In this document: positions 1 through 13,300 of the stretch, one piece after another | Layout of the letters: each line of letters opens with the position of its first letter | Numbering within the stretch: the stretch's first letter is position 1 | From: Phoenix dactylifera | Lineage: Eukaryota; Streptophyta; Magnoliopsida; Arecales; Arecaceae | Length of the DNA: 64,000 nucleotides | Assembly (NCBI RefSeq): GCF_009389715.1 | Contig: NC_052399.1 | Location: 17,549,646 to 17,613,645, forward strand | Direction of reading: 5' to 3' | Program-made: the position numbers and the translations under genes | The notes under the pieces: model-generated | Told to the model about the DNA's origin: nothing | Databases searched by the model: none | Seen by the model: the letters and a program-made list of their open reading frames with translations, nothing else

Positions 1-959
1 CCAAACATGCCCTCAATTTAACTGATTCCCTCATCCTGGAAGTTGCCTGCAGGCATGACAACCAAATGGACACCGATTCCAACAGCTCTAAATGAATATA
101 GAGAGATAACATTAGAATTCAGTACAAACGGTCTAACTTATATATGGCCAGTGACCACCATCATAATCCAAACCCACCTAAAATTAACCGAGTCCTAATA
201 GCAGCAGACAGGTTCAGATTTTGTCAAGTTACAGGTATTGGCTGAAATTTCAACTCGTCTGTCTACTGATACAAAGGAGAGTTCTGGGCTTCTCATTTTT
301 TTCTGCTTTAGCAGTCTTAAGCTGTATAGAAAGAGCTTCAGGCCTCAGGCGAGTCAACTGAGAGAGGGCTTTAAGCTTCCCTAGATATATATTAGGATTG
401 CTATTAGCCTTTGCATCGATGCCTCAGAAAGCTTCAGGTATAGCTAAGACGAGAAAACGTACTGCAAGCAGAAGAGTTTCTGAAAATTCTTAAAAGACCA
501 GTTGTGTGCCATCCAACTAAATGACTGCTCCCGTCCAAATAGCTCAAATAAGGCGCAACCTCAACATCTTATAAGATGTCATATGACTGCAAATGACTGG
601 AAGCCGTCCTTGTAACTCAGCTGCCTGTATTCAGTATGTGGCAATCCAATGAGGAAGGACCTCTATTTTGTTAAAGCTCGTGCAGTACAGAAGGAGATTT
701 TTGCGAAAGACCTAGTCTGTCACATCTCATGGATGTAAAATGAGAGGTGCAGCAATTCTCCAAATAATTTACACAGCAGGGGGGTTCAATATACTGCAGT
801 AAGATCTGAGAATAAAATCAAACTAATAAATGATCTGAGCCACTTATTCACAATAACAACCATGTAATGATATATTTGGAGAAACATACGAAGGTGAAGT
901 CATGTAGCAATGCTAAAATGAGTATAATGGAGGCCTCTTTTGACTTGCAATGAGCAAAC
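1..959. other. 3' flank of the BAC2-like carrier; no gene seen
   Basis: This AT-rich stretch lies downstream of the minus-strand carrier stop codon and probably holds its 3' untranslated region and transcript end. I found no convincing coding exon, RNA gene or repeat, and no poly(A) signal I would place confidently. Confidence 0.4.
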
Positions 960-3900
960 TCAGTTCTCCTCCATCATGATTGGTTGGTTGTTATTAACCA
1001 AGTATCTTAGAGCCAACTCATATGCAGAGAAGATGGCACCATTGACAACAAAGGCCCGGGTGACGGCAGTTCCCAATCCGCGCCACAGCACAGATAAGCC
1101 TTCTTCTTGCACACTCTTCCGAAGGCAATCAACAATGCCACGGTACTTTGGTGGTGGTTGGTCTCCCTGAGGCGCTGATTGTGCCTGAAGTCTGGATTTT
1201 ACCACATCCAATGGGTAGCAACAGACCCAACTGGCCACTCCTGCCAACCCCCCAGCAAAAAGCATTGTTCCCACGGTTTCCTGACCACTTTTCCGGCAGC
1301 CAGGGTGAAGCTGCTCTCTCGCATTCTCATAGGTCCAGAAGTAGACCCCATGTGAAGGCGCATCACGGAGAACAGTGATGGACAGGCCTCGGTATAAACC
1401 CCGAATTCCTTCCTTTCTTAAAATTTCCTTGGCCATGCCAACTGGCCCTAGGCGAGGACTTCCATGACGCTTGTTCCCTATCATCCTTAGTTGAAGTTGT
1501 ATCTTTACAAGCTCGACTGGGCTTAACAGCAATGTCTGAATAGCACCTGTTCCAACTCCAGCTAGTGCAACACTTCTGTATGATGGAGGTTCGTTCATGT
1601 TGTTTGCATCGAAAGCTCTTGACAAGACTGCAAACACCTGGAAGACCATAGCATTCTGCAACAAGAAAAAGCCTGAATCGGAAAAAGCATCTCGATTGCA
1701 CACATTCTTATCTACTAAATAATGAAGCTGAAAGAATTGCATGATAGAAAAGGTAGTTTGGGGTTCCAAATGTGTATGTCCTAGCACTTTATTTTTTATA
1801 AATGTGGCAAAATTCATGAGATCACTTTCACATCATTGGTATCAGAGCTTGTAATGGTTCCACATATATGGCTGTTCTACTTCATAGTTTTGATGACCTA
1901 AAACCTAACCTGAAGAAACCACAAGCATGAAGAGCAAGTTTCCATAGCAAGTACACAATTATGTGCATATGTTAATGAAGTGTGTTTGAAATGGTAACAA
2001 CCATGCTGCTCCAGATTTTTTATGATTAGATATTACGTAATAGTTCCATCTGGACCTATTTCAGTAGGTAACCATAAAAATCTAAGTTGTTTTGCAATGT
2101 CAAGGGTGGCACTGGCATGTTTGGGTTCCTCTGATTACTGCTCGCAGGTGCCCCTGCAGATGCTATATCTCATTTCAAAACTGAAAGTTTGGCATGGTGC
2201 AGTCCATAATGGGCCTGCAAATATGAACCTCGGAACCTTTGACAATATTTCATTCTAATATGTCATAATCATTGCTTTGAGTAACTTGTAAGCATGTCTT
2301 CTCTTTATGTCCAGGAGCATTATTCTACTGCTACAACTTATAATCCATAGATTCAAGAATATTAATCAGTGAATCAATATAATGTTCTGTTTATGTGCAG
2401 AGAATCTTGAGTATGAAATGACTACAAAACCAAGAATTGGTGGGGCTCTCCTGTTTATCTTTACTTCAATTTTTTTTTTTTCAAACTTCGTCTCCTATCA
2501 ATAATATGGAGTCGTCAGTTAAATAACTCAGTGCAAATTTATCACCAACTTGCCTCTGTATCTAATTCCATCATGCAGGGGAGTTGCTCTGAGCATCAAA
2601 AGCAGACTGCAATATGGCACACACTTGCCTTTTCATCAGACTATCACAACCAATAGCCATAGATTTTCTGATATGCCATGGTTGATCAGTAGGCCCTCTG
2701 GTCTCTAATCGCCTTGTTGGTCTATGATGGCACATGAACATCAAGCAGAAAATCTTCATGCAATTTGGTACATAAATGGAAGCACAAAAAGCAACATACC
2801 TGATTTAAAAGTTGAAATGTCCTCTAGAAAGAAAACAAGACATGCCATCTACATCTGTATTCCTATAACTCAAGTACTTGTTTTGAATTTATGGTACCAT
2901 CACAAGGCAATCCAATGTTCAAAAAAAAAACAGCAGATTGTAACTTCTAGCATATTGTGAAACAAACAAGTCAGTATTCTTCAATAATTTTAAGAGCTTG
3001 GCTTGATTGTGTTCATTAAACTGAAAACAAACATAATATTCCTAACTACTCTAAATTTGACTTTCATAGATGGTCCTCTGACAGTTCTCTGCTCAGGGAA
3101 TCATTCTGCTACATTACTTTCTAAAAAGGGGTTTTGATGCCAGATTCTGTATGGGAACCTCTAAAGCAACTCTATTGGAAGGTTATCAGAAACTTATTAT
3201 AATATGACGTGCACAGTATCTAAAGTAGTGTATTCCAACAAGGGAAAAAAGTACTGGAGGAGCTTTCTAATTCTTCGATCAAGAATCTAAAATTCCAACA
3301 GAGACAACATCATGTGGGGCTTCTCTGTTTAGGTTCGCTTGGATGTGATCCTCAGTGTTGTACACACACACACACACAGATATATATAACTATCTCAGAG
3401 GATATTCACTGAGTGTCAACAGCAGACTGCCTGTTTATCACAGATGCCAGTTCATGAAACTGCTATATTTTTAAACTATCTCAACAAATGACCACAAATG
3501 TATTCTCAAAAGGTTTTAAGAAGTTGCTTCGTCGGTCCATGATAAAAAATTTAGTTTAACTGAAAATTCTTTACACGATACTGGATATGTCAAAAGAAGC
3601 AAGGATGAGGAACTGCACGCGGGCTGAAATATTCTTTGCAGAGAAAATAATTGCAGACTACATCTTCCTTTATCTAGAAGTAGTTTTATCATGTTACTGG
3701 CGGTTCCACTACGAGCAGGCCATTCTTTACATGAGCCAAAATGACATAAATGTAGTTACTATATAGTGTTAAAGAAAAAGATTATTTTTTGAGGGAAAAA
3801 AGGGAAAAGAAAAAGTCAGCATTATGAAACCAAGTATTTTGAAAAGCAACAGGCCGGCATTGATTTCTTTTAGTCATATCCTCCATGTTACCGCAATTAT

Positions 3901-4803
3901 TCTTCTTTCTTTTTACTTCTAGGAGAATGAACCAAAAGCTTAACTGCAATGTTTTATCTTACCGAGGCCTTAATCTTAATTGAATTAGGAGGAGCTCAAC
4001 GAAAATAATTCATGCCCGCAATAGTAATATGGAACATAGAATTGCTTAGATTGTGTCTGCAAATTTGTGCATGCCTAGGTAATGTTCCAGATTACTACAT
4101 TTCATGATTGGACTTCTATTTCTATGTCTATTATTAAGCTATAGCGTCCTAGAACAATATTATGTCGATCCTACCAAACCATTGATCGTATCTCTTAAAT
4201 TTGCCATTTGCTGGGATCCTCTAATCGACCTTTTTCAAATTCCCCCGAGCAGAGAAACTAAGGCAGCATATTCCAACAAAAGCAAAATAGTGTTCGAGAT
4301 GCCCTTTTTCCCGAATACCTGGATGCAATCCTTAAATTCTTCGTTTATTATTCCTCTGTTTATTCATTTCTTTACTCATGATCTACTTCTTTTCTTTAAT
4401 TAGCGGTATGGTTTTGTATCAACACGATTCTTTACACGATCTTGGGACTGAAAAAAGAAAGAAAACCGCACCTCAACTCCTTTTTCGATCTGAAAGAGAA
4501 AAGAATAACAATAATGGATAGTAAGAAGACGACGTGGAAGGATCTACGTACCTGGAAAGTGACGGAGGCGAGGGGGGCGGCCATGCCTCGGTAAAGCGCC
4601 GCCGGGCCCTCCGCCGCGACGATGCTGCGGAGGAGCCCGACGGCGGAGATGGGGCGGCGGTCGATGGAAGAGGCGGGCTGCTGCAGCCTGATCCTGAGGG
4701 TGTCGAGGGGATGTCCGGAGATGACCCCGGCCATGCCCCCGAACCCTCCCGCCACGAACTCCTTTCCCCAGCTGCTCGCCAAGAACTCCGGCCAGAACTC
4801 CAT
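960..4803 (-). CDS. BAC2: Mitochondrial basic amino acid carrier, BAC2-like (arginine transporter)
   Basis: Two exons on the minus strand, 4803-4552 and 1655-960, joined in phase 0, encode 315 residues. Arabidopsis BAC2 is slightly shorter. The first ATG in frame begins MEFWPEFLASSWGKEF, the family N-terminus; the GTG five codons upstream is not needed. Three mitochondrial-carrier signatures are visible: PLDTLRIRLQ at 32-41, PVELVKIQLQ at 130-139 and PLDVVKSRLQ at 232-241. Each belongs to one repeat of two membrane helices, giving the six-helix fold of the inner mitochondrial membrane. The donor is CAG|GTACGT and the acceptor TTGCAG|AAT. Known for the family: BAC2 exchanges arginine and other basic amino acids, supports arginine breakdown and is induced by hyperosmotic stress. 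The match to BAC2 is by remembered sequence, strongest in the segments ASVTFQNAMVFQ and LHPGCRKSGQE. Confidence 0.93.
1656..4551 (-). other. Single 2.9-kb intron of the BAC2-like gene
   Basis: AT-rich intron between the two carrier exons. It includes a short CA/TA microsatellite near 3361-3390 and scattered open frames with no family resemblance, which I take as chance. No second gene or intact transposon was recognised inside it. Confidence 0.8.
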
Positions 4804-4881
4804 CGCCCCACATTCCACAGCTCCTCCCTCCCAACCCCACCAATATAACCAAATACCAAACCAAATTCTCTTTCTCCCCCC

Positions 4882-4888
4882 TTATATA
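4882..4888 (-). promoter_or_regulatory. Likely TATA box of the BAC2-like gene
   Basis: TATATAA reads on the minus strand about 80 bases upstream of the carrier ATG, followed by a short C/T-rich leader on the plus-strand view. The distance suits a TATA box with a leader of roughly 45-50 bases. Inferred from position and motif only. Confidence 0.5.
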
Positions 4889-5397
4889 ATTATAATATTT
4901 TAGGAAGACAAAAAAGTAGAGAGATGGAGCTAAAACCTGCGAGGGAGTTATGCTTTGGAAAGAGAAGGAGCGAGGAGGGCGGTTCGAGGGAGGAAGAGAG
5001 ACCCGCGGGCATGGTCATCGGTCCCGAGAGATCTAATTTGATGGGCTGGGAGACGCCCGCGCGGTACAGGGTGGGGCCGGGGGCGCGGAGGAAACGGCCA
5101 AACGCTCGGTTCCGAGGGCGGCGATTTGCGCGGCCAGGCCACGGGCGCATATCTCGGCCATTGGCTTGGAATCGTGGGTATGTTGGCCGTTGTTGGCTCT
5201 ATTTTCTTCGGTAAAAGCGGCAATAGTAATATAATAAGAATTTTGGCGGACGGGTTAGAAATAATGAAGTCGGCATCATGACTCAAAGCGTGAAGGAACT
5301 AAGGAAGTAGCGTGCCGTTGGAAAGGAGAGGAGACGGACGACGACAGGCGTCAGCGGCGGCGTGGTCCCAATGTGCCATGGGAGGAGAGAGAGAGCT

Positions 5398-5489
5398 CAC
5401 GTGGTCCGCCGGGGAGTGCAGGAGGAAAAAATAAAACATGCGGCTTTGTCGCTGTCAAGCCGGAACGGACACGTGGTGAGTGGTGACAC
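5398..5489. promoter_or_regulatory. G-box/ABRE cluster upstream of the BAC2-like gene
   Basis: Two palindromic CACGTG cores lie at 5398-5403 and 5470-5475, and a related ACACGTC follows about 10 bases later. They are 0.6-0.7 kb upstream of the carrier start. ACGTG cores in pairs bind bZIP factors of the ABA pathway, which fits the known osmotic-stress induction of BAC2. The region is also GC-rich compared with what follows. Confidence 0.5.
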
Positions 5490-5499
5490 GTCTTTGGCG

Positions 5500-8400
5500 A
5501 TTCGGCCGCTTGCGTGGTACCTGGAACTAGTTGTGAAAAGCTTGCTCTGCTGTCACGCTGAAAGACTTTTTTATAAATGAGCTGTTATGGTGAAAGATAT
5601 TTGTTACACTTTAGCTTTTCAAATTCATCATTTGATCGTATAACAAACATTCAAAAATCATGCAAATAGATGAATAAAATTGCTCAAAATACTTTAAAAT
5701 CTCTACAAAAAATAGTTTAATATTAGACATCATGAAAAAAAATCAATCATTTTTTCTATATGACTCCTGCTATAACGACATAAATAATTTTTCATCTAAA
5801 ATTAATATAATATATAAATTAATTATGGAATTATCAAGTCAATGATTATGAACTTAAACTTTTTTATGGGTTGTAAGTATACATCTGTCTTGGTCGGAAA
5901 TTTATCCCCAAAAATAGATATTTTATGTCTATGTTAGCATATTTGAATTGCTTTATCTGAATATGTATTTATTTGTCAGTTAAAATTGTCTAATCATCTC
6001 TATAAATAGTTTTAACCAAGTTTTGAGAGAAGAGGAAAGGTGTTTATTTTCAATTAGACCCTTCAATTAAAATTTATAATTTACAGTCAACTATTTGACT
6101 ACAAATTTAGTTGAATAAAGCTAAAAAGTGGATCTTTTCGTATTTATGATGGATTTCTCTGATTCATGCATGTTTGTGGTGCAATTGCATGAGATTTCAT
6201 ATAAATTTGATTCAAATATATGGGCAACCAGTTGCATGTGCACCAAGCTCCCTTTTGTGAACAGCTCAAGATGGCTTATAAATGACAAGCTTGTCCGCTT
6301 TGACAGAGCTACGAAATAAATTGAACTTGAGAATTTTCCACACCTTAATAACAAATCCAAATTAAAAGAGTTGATGTTGTCAAAGGGGAGAGGAAGAATT
6401 GGAGCTTGGCCAATCGATTCTTTCCTTTTATTGTTTACAGAAAATAAGAGAATTGGAACTTAACCTGACTTGATAATAGGCTAGTTCAAGCTTGGTTCAA
6501 ATGATAATTTAATGGGTTAAGTTTGGGTGCATGACCGACCTCAACTCAATCTCAGTACCGCTTGATGTGGAGTGCAAGACCATAAAGTAGGGCATTTCGA
6601 ATTTGTATTGCTTGATTGGTTGTGGGAATGATGTGGTATCGAGCTAAGCCATGTTCCATGCGGATAGAAGGGAATAATCTTTTTTACTGTCAAGCTATTA
6701 GCTTATTTTGGTCGCCAAGTACTATTTTTTTAATTATTCTTCTTTATGCCACACACCCCCTTCTAATGCTTATTTTTGCGGTGTCTATATTTTAATTATT
6801 ATCTATTTATACATTAGTTTTTATAAAAAAAAGTATGAAAAAACGATTTGAAAGCCCCTCAGGTATACCACATTTTAAACTACTCCCGGTCAAAGTAACA
6901 CGGGCCTTGACCCAGACACGTACGAGGTCCAAAATGGTCTGGTTTGTCCATGAAGCAAGCAAACTTCTCCAAAAAAAAAATATATAAGGCAGGTGGAAGC
7001 CACCCAAATGAAAACTTGCGAACTTCATATTGGTGACGTGGCCTAGTTTTCAGAGGAACGAAGGTAGCTGCAGGAAATTTGAAGTGATGCCACGGAGCAA
7101 TTCAAGCAGCAAGGCGGGTTTTTCGATGAATAATTGGAGCGGAAGCATTGAAGCTATTGTTCCTATAAAGATACTAATCCACAAGAGTCTTAACAGACTT
7201 AAAAACGAGGTATAGGTGGTGTGCCTGCCCTTGGAATTTATATTAATTTCTATTTATTTCATAGGTATTGTGCAGCTTCTAGTTCATGTAATTCTATTAT
7301 TCTAACTAGTATAAGTTTTTAGTTGGATTAGGTCTAGTAGCTTCTTTCCTTCACATATAAAAGTTTTCTAAATTAAAAAAATTGTATTGGTGTGGATTGC
7401 TTGATTATTTTATTTGTTAATTGTTTAAGTAAATTATAAAGACTATTGTTGTTTGGTGAGTGATATCACATTTAATTATACAAAGAGGAAAAAAAAGTTT
7501 GCCGACTTTGAAATTTATGTTGATTCCTATTTATTCAATAGCTGCCCCACGCCCTATGATCTTGTAAACAAGAGCCAACATGCCAAGAATTTGAGGAGTG
7601 GACCTTTTCTTTTACGGATAAATGGGAGAAGTGAGACACTTTCTGGAGTCTGACTACTTCACAATATGTCACAGGATCTAATACATCCAAGCGGAAGCCA
7701 TCATCGATATAGTTGCATTCTTGTCCGTGGACCTCCCCAAAGTTGTTGTCTGTGTTAAATAAAAAAATTTCTTGACGCGGAAATTTTTTTTTGTTTTGTT
7801 TTTTTGTTTTTTTGAGAGAGAGTAGTCCACCACAGAAACATGTTTCGTTCGAAAGTCAGAGTGGAAGCAGGCGCCGAAGTTCCTCACGTGAAACGCTTGT
7901 AGTTTGCTTCTTGGTGTTGATGTCATTTGCATCCAGGCCCCTATCATTTTCCTATGTATTGTTAATGCGAGTTCGAAGGGGTTTTTTTTTGTGTTTTGTG
8001 TTTTTTATTTTCCAAAAGTTTATAATGTGCATCTTCTATCTTCAAAAATTTTAATTTTTTATCATCTATAAACATTCACTGCAAAAAATCATAGAATTGG
8101 TGGTATTATTTTAATGGCATGTTCAAAAAATAATTGGAAAGCAACAATTTATCCCGTATTTATGATAAATTAAGGGGTATTAGTTTGTAATTCATCTTTA
8201 TCCTATAATCATGACATTATTTTTATAATTCTTTTTTTAAAAAAAAGTATGAAATAACACTTTTTCTGCATTTGTGATAAATTTCAACGAATTAATTTGT
8301 TGCTTATTTTTATTTTTTATTGATAAGTCATAAATACTATTTGAAGATGTGATCGGCAGACATGAAATAAAAATACCGACAAAAAGTATATAACATTAAT

Positions 8401-9900
8401 GCCAAGTTCAATTATGATCCAAAGATAGAGAAGTGTAAGATTGATTTAGCCAAGGATTCGCCTCATTGATTTGATTAAATTTTACATTAAAAATATGCTA
8501 AAATTATAAATTATTTAAATAAAAATATATAATATCGCTATTACTCTTTAATTGTAACATAAAATAAAACTATTCATATTTCAAAGAACTTGCAGCAATA
8601 ATATAAAGATACAAGAATAGTTTGAAATTATTGATATTTTTAAATGTTTTGAATAAAATGGTTTTGCAAAATATCATAAAATCAAGTTTTTCACCTTTTA
8701 TTTTTATCAAAGGAAAAAAGATTGATTTTGTATGAAAATAAATAATTATTAAAATATTAAATATCAAAATATATTTCACATGAGTATATTTTATAACATG
8801 AATAAACTTTTATTAACTAAAATAAACTTTAACTCTAATTAAATAAGTCATTACCATGGCAGTTGAATGGTTCTTTCCCAATCTAGGAATCATTGGTTCT
8901 ACTCCCTTGTAGGTGGTATATAAAACAATATTTGTTTGACACTTTTAACAATATTAGGTGTATAATAGGTGCCCAAGGATTCTATGATTTTTTTATAGTG
9001 GTTACATTAATTTTGTGGCTATCGATTAATGTATAAGAATTGGAAAACACAAGGATCACTTTTGACAAATACGGCCATTATTAATAGTTTAGTGTGTAAG
9101 AATTGAAGAAAACGAGGATCACTATTAACAAATATGAATATTAGCATGTTTGAGAAATTACTAAACTCTTGCATTTTATAGATGTAGGGATATAAACCTC
9201 AACACTTATTTGATAGTTTTTAAAATACAGGGGATACAATGGATGATATTTCCAAATTTTTTTGGCAATTTTTAACCGCTAGAGATTCTATGATTCTTGT
9301 ATGATTATATTAAGTTTGTGGTTATCTTCAAACCCTATGTCGACAATGTTGTTATCAAAAATAAATATCAATAGTTTAGTTAAAAGAGATGAAAAATAAA
9401 GTATCATTGCCAATAAATATGAACATCAGCATGTCATTGCTAGATCAAAAAATCAACAACAATAATGTAAACATTGAGAATCCTTTTGATCATATGAAAA
9501 ATAAATAGTAAACATAACATTAACAAACTGCAAACATATATTTATATCTTATTGGTAATACTTCAATTTTTTTTTCAGTCGTTTAACAAAGGCTATAGAT
9601 AGTGGTTAATATTTATGACAACTAGATAGTGATGCTGGTACTCGAAGGAAAAGAAGAGGTGATGGATGGCAAGTCGAGCTAAAGAGAGGTTGAGAGCAAT
9701 CGAAGGTAGTGATGGTGTCTAGGGTAGGAAGACAACGAAGGATTTTATTTATTGATATATATATATATATATATAATTTTTCATCTTACATCTTTTATTT
9801 GTTAATATATTTGAGTATTTTTTATTTTATTAAATATTTGTTGATAGATTTGCATATTTTTTATTTTATACGTATCCTTCTTTAACCAATATATTTTTAT
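5500..9900. other. AT-rich intergenic DNA with no supported gene
   Basis: About 4.4 kb between the BAC2-like promoter and the Smr gene. Open frames here are short, compositionally random and lack splice context. I see poly-T/poly-A runs, a TA microsatellite near 9757-9774 and one diverged internal duplication listed separately. No coding similarity was recognised. Confidence 0.6.
8968..9345 (+). repeat. Diverged direct duplication, about 310-bp offset
   Basis: A segment around 8970-9025 (AGGATTCTATGATT, then TTTTGTGGCTATC) recurs with substitutions around 9285-9325 (AGAGATTCTATGATT, then TTTGTGGTTATC). Between them, related phrases with GAGGATCACT and ACAAATATGAA appear near 9050 and 9115 and again near 9400. 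This looks like an old, decayed tandem repeat. Copy limits cannot be set by eye. Confidence 0.45.
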
Positions 9901-10230
9901 ATCTATATAAATTATCAAGGACTTTTTCAAATTACTTATCGTTCCATCAATCGAGTCAGTGGCGCACTTGGAAAAGAGATTCCCGGAAGATGGTTCCTCT
10001 GCCATCATTCCGAGTTCAAGTCCAATCACACCACCACCAACCACCCAAATCTTAGCGAATTACACGCGATTCCGCGTACCCTCCCCCTTCCCCTCCCATC
10101 GCCGACGTCCGCCCGCATCCCTGTTTTTTCCCCCCCCTTACCTTCCCCTTTTTTTTCAACGGTCCCGCTACGGGTTTGACTGCCGCTGCCTCCAATCTCC
10201 GACTCCGACGTTCTCTTCTCCCGGAATCCC

Positions 10231-10236
10231 TCCTTC

Positions 10237-10268
<32 letters not shown>
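10231..10268 (+). repeat. CT microsatellite in the Smr gene leader
   Basis: A run of TC repeats with one interruption ends about 40 bases before the ATG at 10309. CT-rich leaders near the start codon are common in plant genes and may act as Y-patch core promoter or leader elements. That role is inference. Confidence 0.8.
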
Positions 10269-10271
<3 letters not shown>

Positions 10272-10308
10272 TCTCTTCAAACCCTTCTACTCCGATCGAT
10301 AGGTCGCC

Positions 10309-13300
10309 ATGAAACCCTCGAAGAAGCAGAGCAAGAAGAAGCGGACGACCTCTTCCGCCTCTTGCCTTATACCCTCGGCGCCTGGAGGTGGAGATGATCC
10401 CCAAATCAAAAAGGAAGAGAAGGGAGAGGGGGAGGATGAGGAAAGAAAAGCCGTAGATTGGTTGATCGATACTTTTGTTTCGGTTTCTCTCGACCAGGTC
10501 AAGTCGACGTTCCGGGAGGCCGGCGGGGATCCCTTTAAGGCGGCTGGGATCCTGGGGGCTCAGCTCGAGGACCCCGGCGAGAGCTCCGCGGCGAGCCCGG
10601 TCGCCAGTGGCGCAAAGATGGGTCTCGGGGGGAGGCGGAAGCAGAAGAGGGTTGCCACCGCGACGGGCATGGTTTCGGATGTGATTGGGAAGGAATACTC
10701 GAAGCCTTCGGCGTTTTGTGGCGGAGGGAGGAGGAGAAGCGATGGGTCCCTAGAGGGAAAAGGGGCCGTGATGCGGCTTCATAGTGCTGAAGAGGCCGAG
10801 GAGTTTCTGTATTCCATGCTTGGAGAAAGCTCTGAGCTTGGCATGGGTGTCGTTGAAGATGTGCTAGGTGAGTTCCCTGCAATTGTTTCTTCTTTTCCCC
10901 TCCTTCCTCCCCAAGATTGCTGCATTCTTGCGTTATTTTGTATATAAACTTAGGTCGATTTTAATCTGTCAAAAAATATACAATCTCATGCTATCAAAAC
11001 CCTAAAATTTGTACTATATGAACCCATGTCGCACTATATTTGGATCAACAAGAAGAGATTTCCAATTTCTACTATTCTAGTGGTTATGTGCTGCCACTAT
11101 TATATGGCGAAATTAGCCCTTAAAGTTGTAAGTTTATGTACAATGGGCGGGTAATGTTTCTGAAAAAAGCATTTAAGAACAATCCATTTTAAAATCAATT
11201 TATGCCAGCATTATAGAGAAAAACATGAAAGGAGAAAAATGTTATTGGTCTCTGAAGAACACTTGAAAATTCTCTCTACTCTTATAGTACTAATTCGTAA
11301 TGCCACTGGTTACAGTTAAGCATGGAATATTCACTCCTTCAGTGGTCGGCAGCCAATAAATGTTCGGCTGATAAAAAAGTGACCATAAAAGAGAAAGTTG
11401 GCACCCTTTTCATCTTGATTGTAAATTGCTTCAGCAGGAAGTAACTGGAAATACAAATGATGAATAAGATCCTTGCTTGGTTGCTTTTAAGATTTTCAAA
11501 TTAGATACTCTTTTGTTGATCAGGATGTGTTGATGATGGAGTAAAGATTGAAGAAGTATGATGGAGGTAAGGATGAGAAAAGAGAGGAGAGAATATGAGA
11601 GATGAGAGAAGCCATGTGACGGACCATATTGTACTTCTTCTATCTTTAGTTAGGAGGGTGATCGACTTTAAAGGGAAGAGCATTTACCAAGGTAGCTTTT
11701 ACATGATAAAAGCTACATATGTTTTGGCCTCTATAATTCCAGTTCACTGTCAATATATTGGTATATTTGTAAAAGTAGACCGGCGTTATATAATAGATGC
11801 AGTGGATGCACAAGAATGGAGAAGGAAGCGGATACATAAGTTCTGATGTGCCTAATCTAACACGCTAGCCTGACTCTCTTGCTACCAGCGTCATAGAAGT
11901 GAAGGTATAATGATATCTACATATCCCATTCCATGAACTTGTGGGCTCCTTTGATGTGATATAGTGAACTGGGATTTTTTTTAAAACCTTCATGCATGTA
12001 TACATGGTCTAGACATCTAAGGTTTTAAAACATTGTAGACGGCAATAGGTGGCCAAGGGTCACCTAGTGCTAGGCTCAAGGTGGTGCATTACTCTAGAGA
12101 TTAGTACAGTGGAGGATAGTACATCCGAAAAACTATAAACATAAAGATAAATCTAAATGAAAAGTTCTAACCAAAAAATGGAACATATCAAATACGATGT
12201 AACAAGTCAATGGGTAATACCAAATTGGCAATATTTAGTACTGATTAATTAGTCAATCTCATCCTCCAAACATGATTCAAAACATGAAGGCAGAAACCTA
12301 GGCAACCATTTTTATAGAAAAAGAATACTTAGGAATCCTATTTCAAAACATGCAATATGGTGCTTTGGTATTTCATTTTAATTTAGTGTGGCTTGACTTC
12401 TCATATACAATGAGTAGCTTGATTTTATCTATTTTTGCAGGTCAATTTGGATGCGATGTTGAAAAGGTATATTAAGGCCCTATTTGGGATTGCTGTTGGT
12501 AGTAGTGCTTTTGTTGTTAGAGCTTTTGCTAGCAGAGCTTTTAACAAATAGCTGTTTGTTGTTTAGTAACGATATTTCTTAAATGCCATGGAACTTTAAT
12601 ATCTGTTTGGTAACCAAATTGAGAAAGTGCTTTTAGTATAAGAAAATGACAATAATGGATATTGCATAGTTCTTTTAATTTTTTAACTATTTGCAGTATC
12701 AAGAATTGTTATTATAAAGTATTCGTAATCTATAAATTATTTATTTTGACTAGTATAAATTGTAATATAATAATACAATATTGTTATGAATACAATAATG
12801 TTCTGCTATCAAAATATTATTATTATGATATAATAATAATAGTAATGTGGCGTTGTCGTAATATAATATAATATTGTATAGAATAGTATAATAATGTAAT
12901 ATAATATAATTTATTAATACATAAATATATAATAATGATATAATATAATGTATCTATTATTAGTTCATAATTATAATACAATTTTTTCATATAAAGTATT
13001 ACAATTATTATTATTATTGCATGTTAATATATTATTACATAGTATAATGTTATTGTAATATATGAATGTGAAATTATTGTTTTAGTATAATACTATGATA
13101 ATGTTATATTGTATTTTCATATTAAGTTTAGGGGTATTTTGGTAATACAAATAGCTTCCTGATGGGCTTTTGAAAGTGCTTTTGGGTAGAGGCTTCGAAT
13201 TGGAGCTTTTGCCAAGTAAAGGTATATCAACTTCTGGAAGGACTAAAAAATAGCTTTTAGGTTTTTCTTTACCAAATATCCAGAAGTGCTTTTTGGGCTC

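Noticed and set aside
4104-4403. Hydrophobic 99-codon open frame inside the BAC2 intron
   Set aside because: Low-complexity AT-derived sequence in the middle of an intron, with no recognisable domain or promoter.
4544-4864. Several overlapping long open frames on both strands around 4.5-4.9 kb
   Set aside because: They are shadows of the GC-rich first exon of the BAC2-like carrier. Only the frame starting MEFWPEFL has family signatures.
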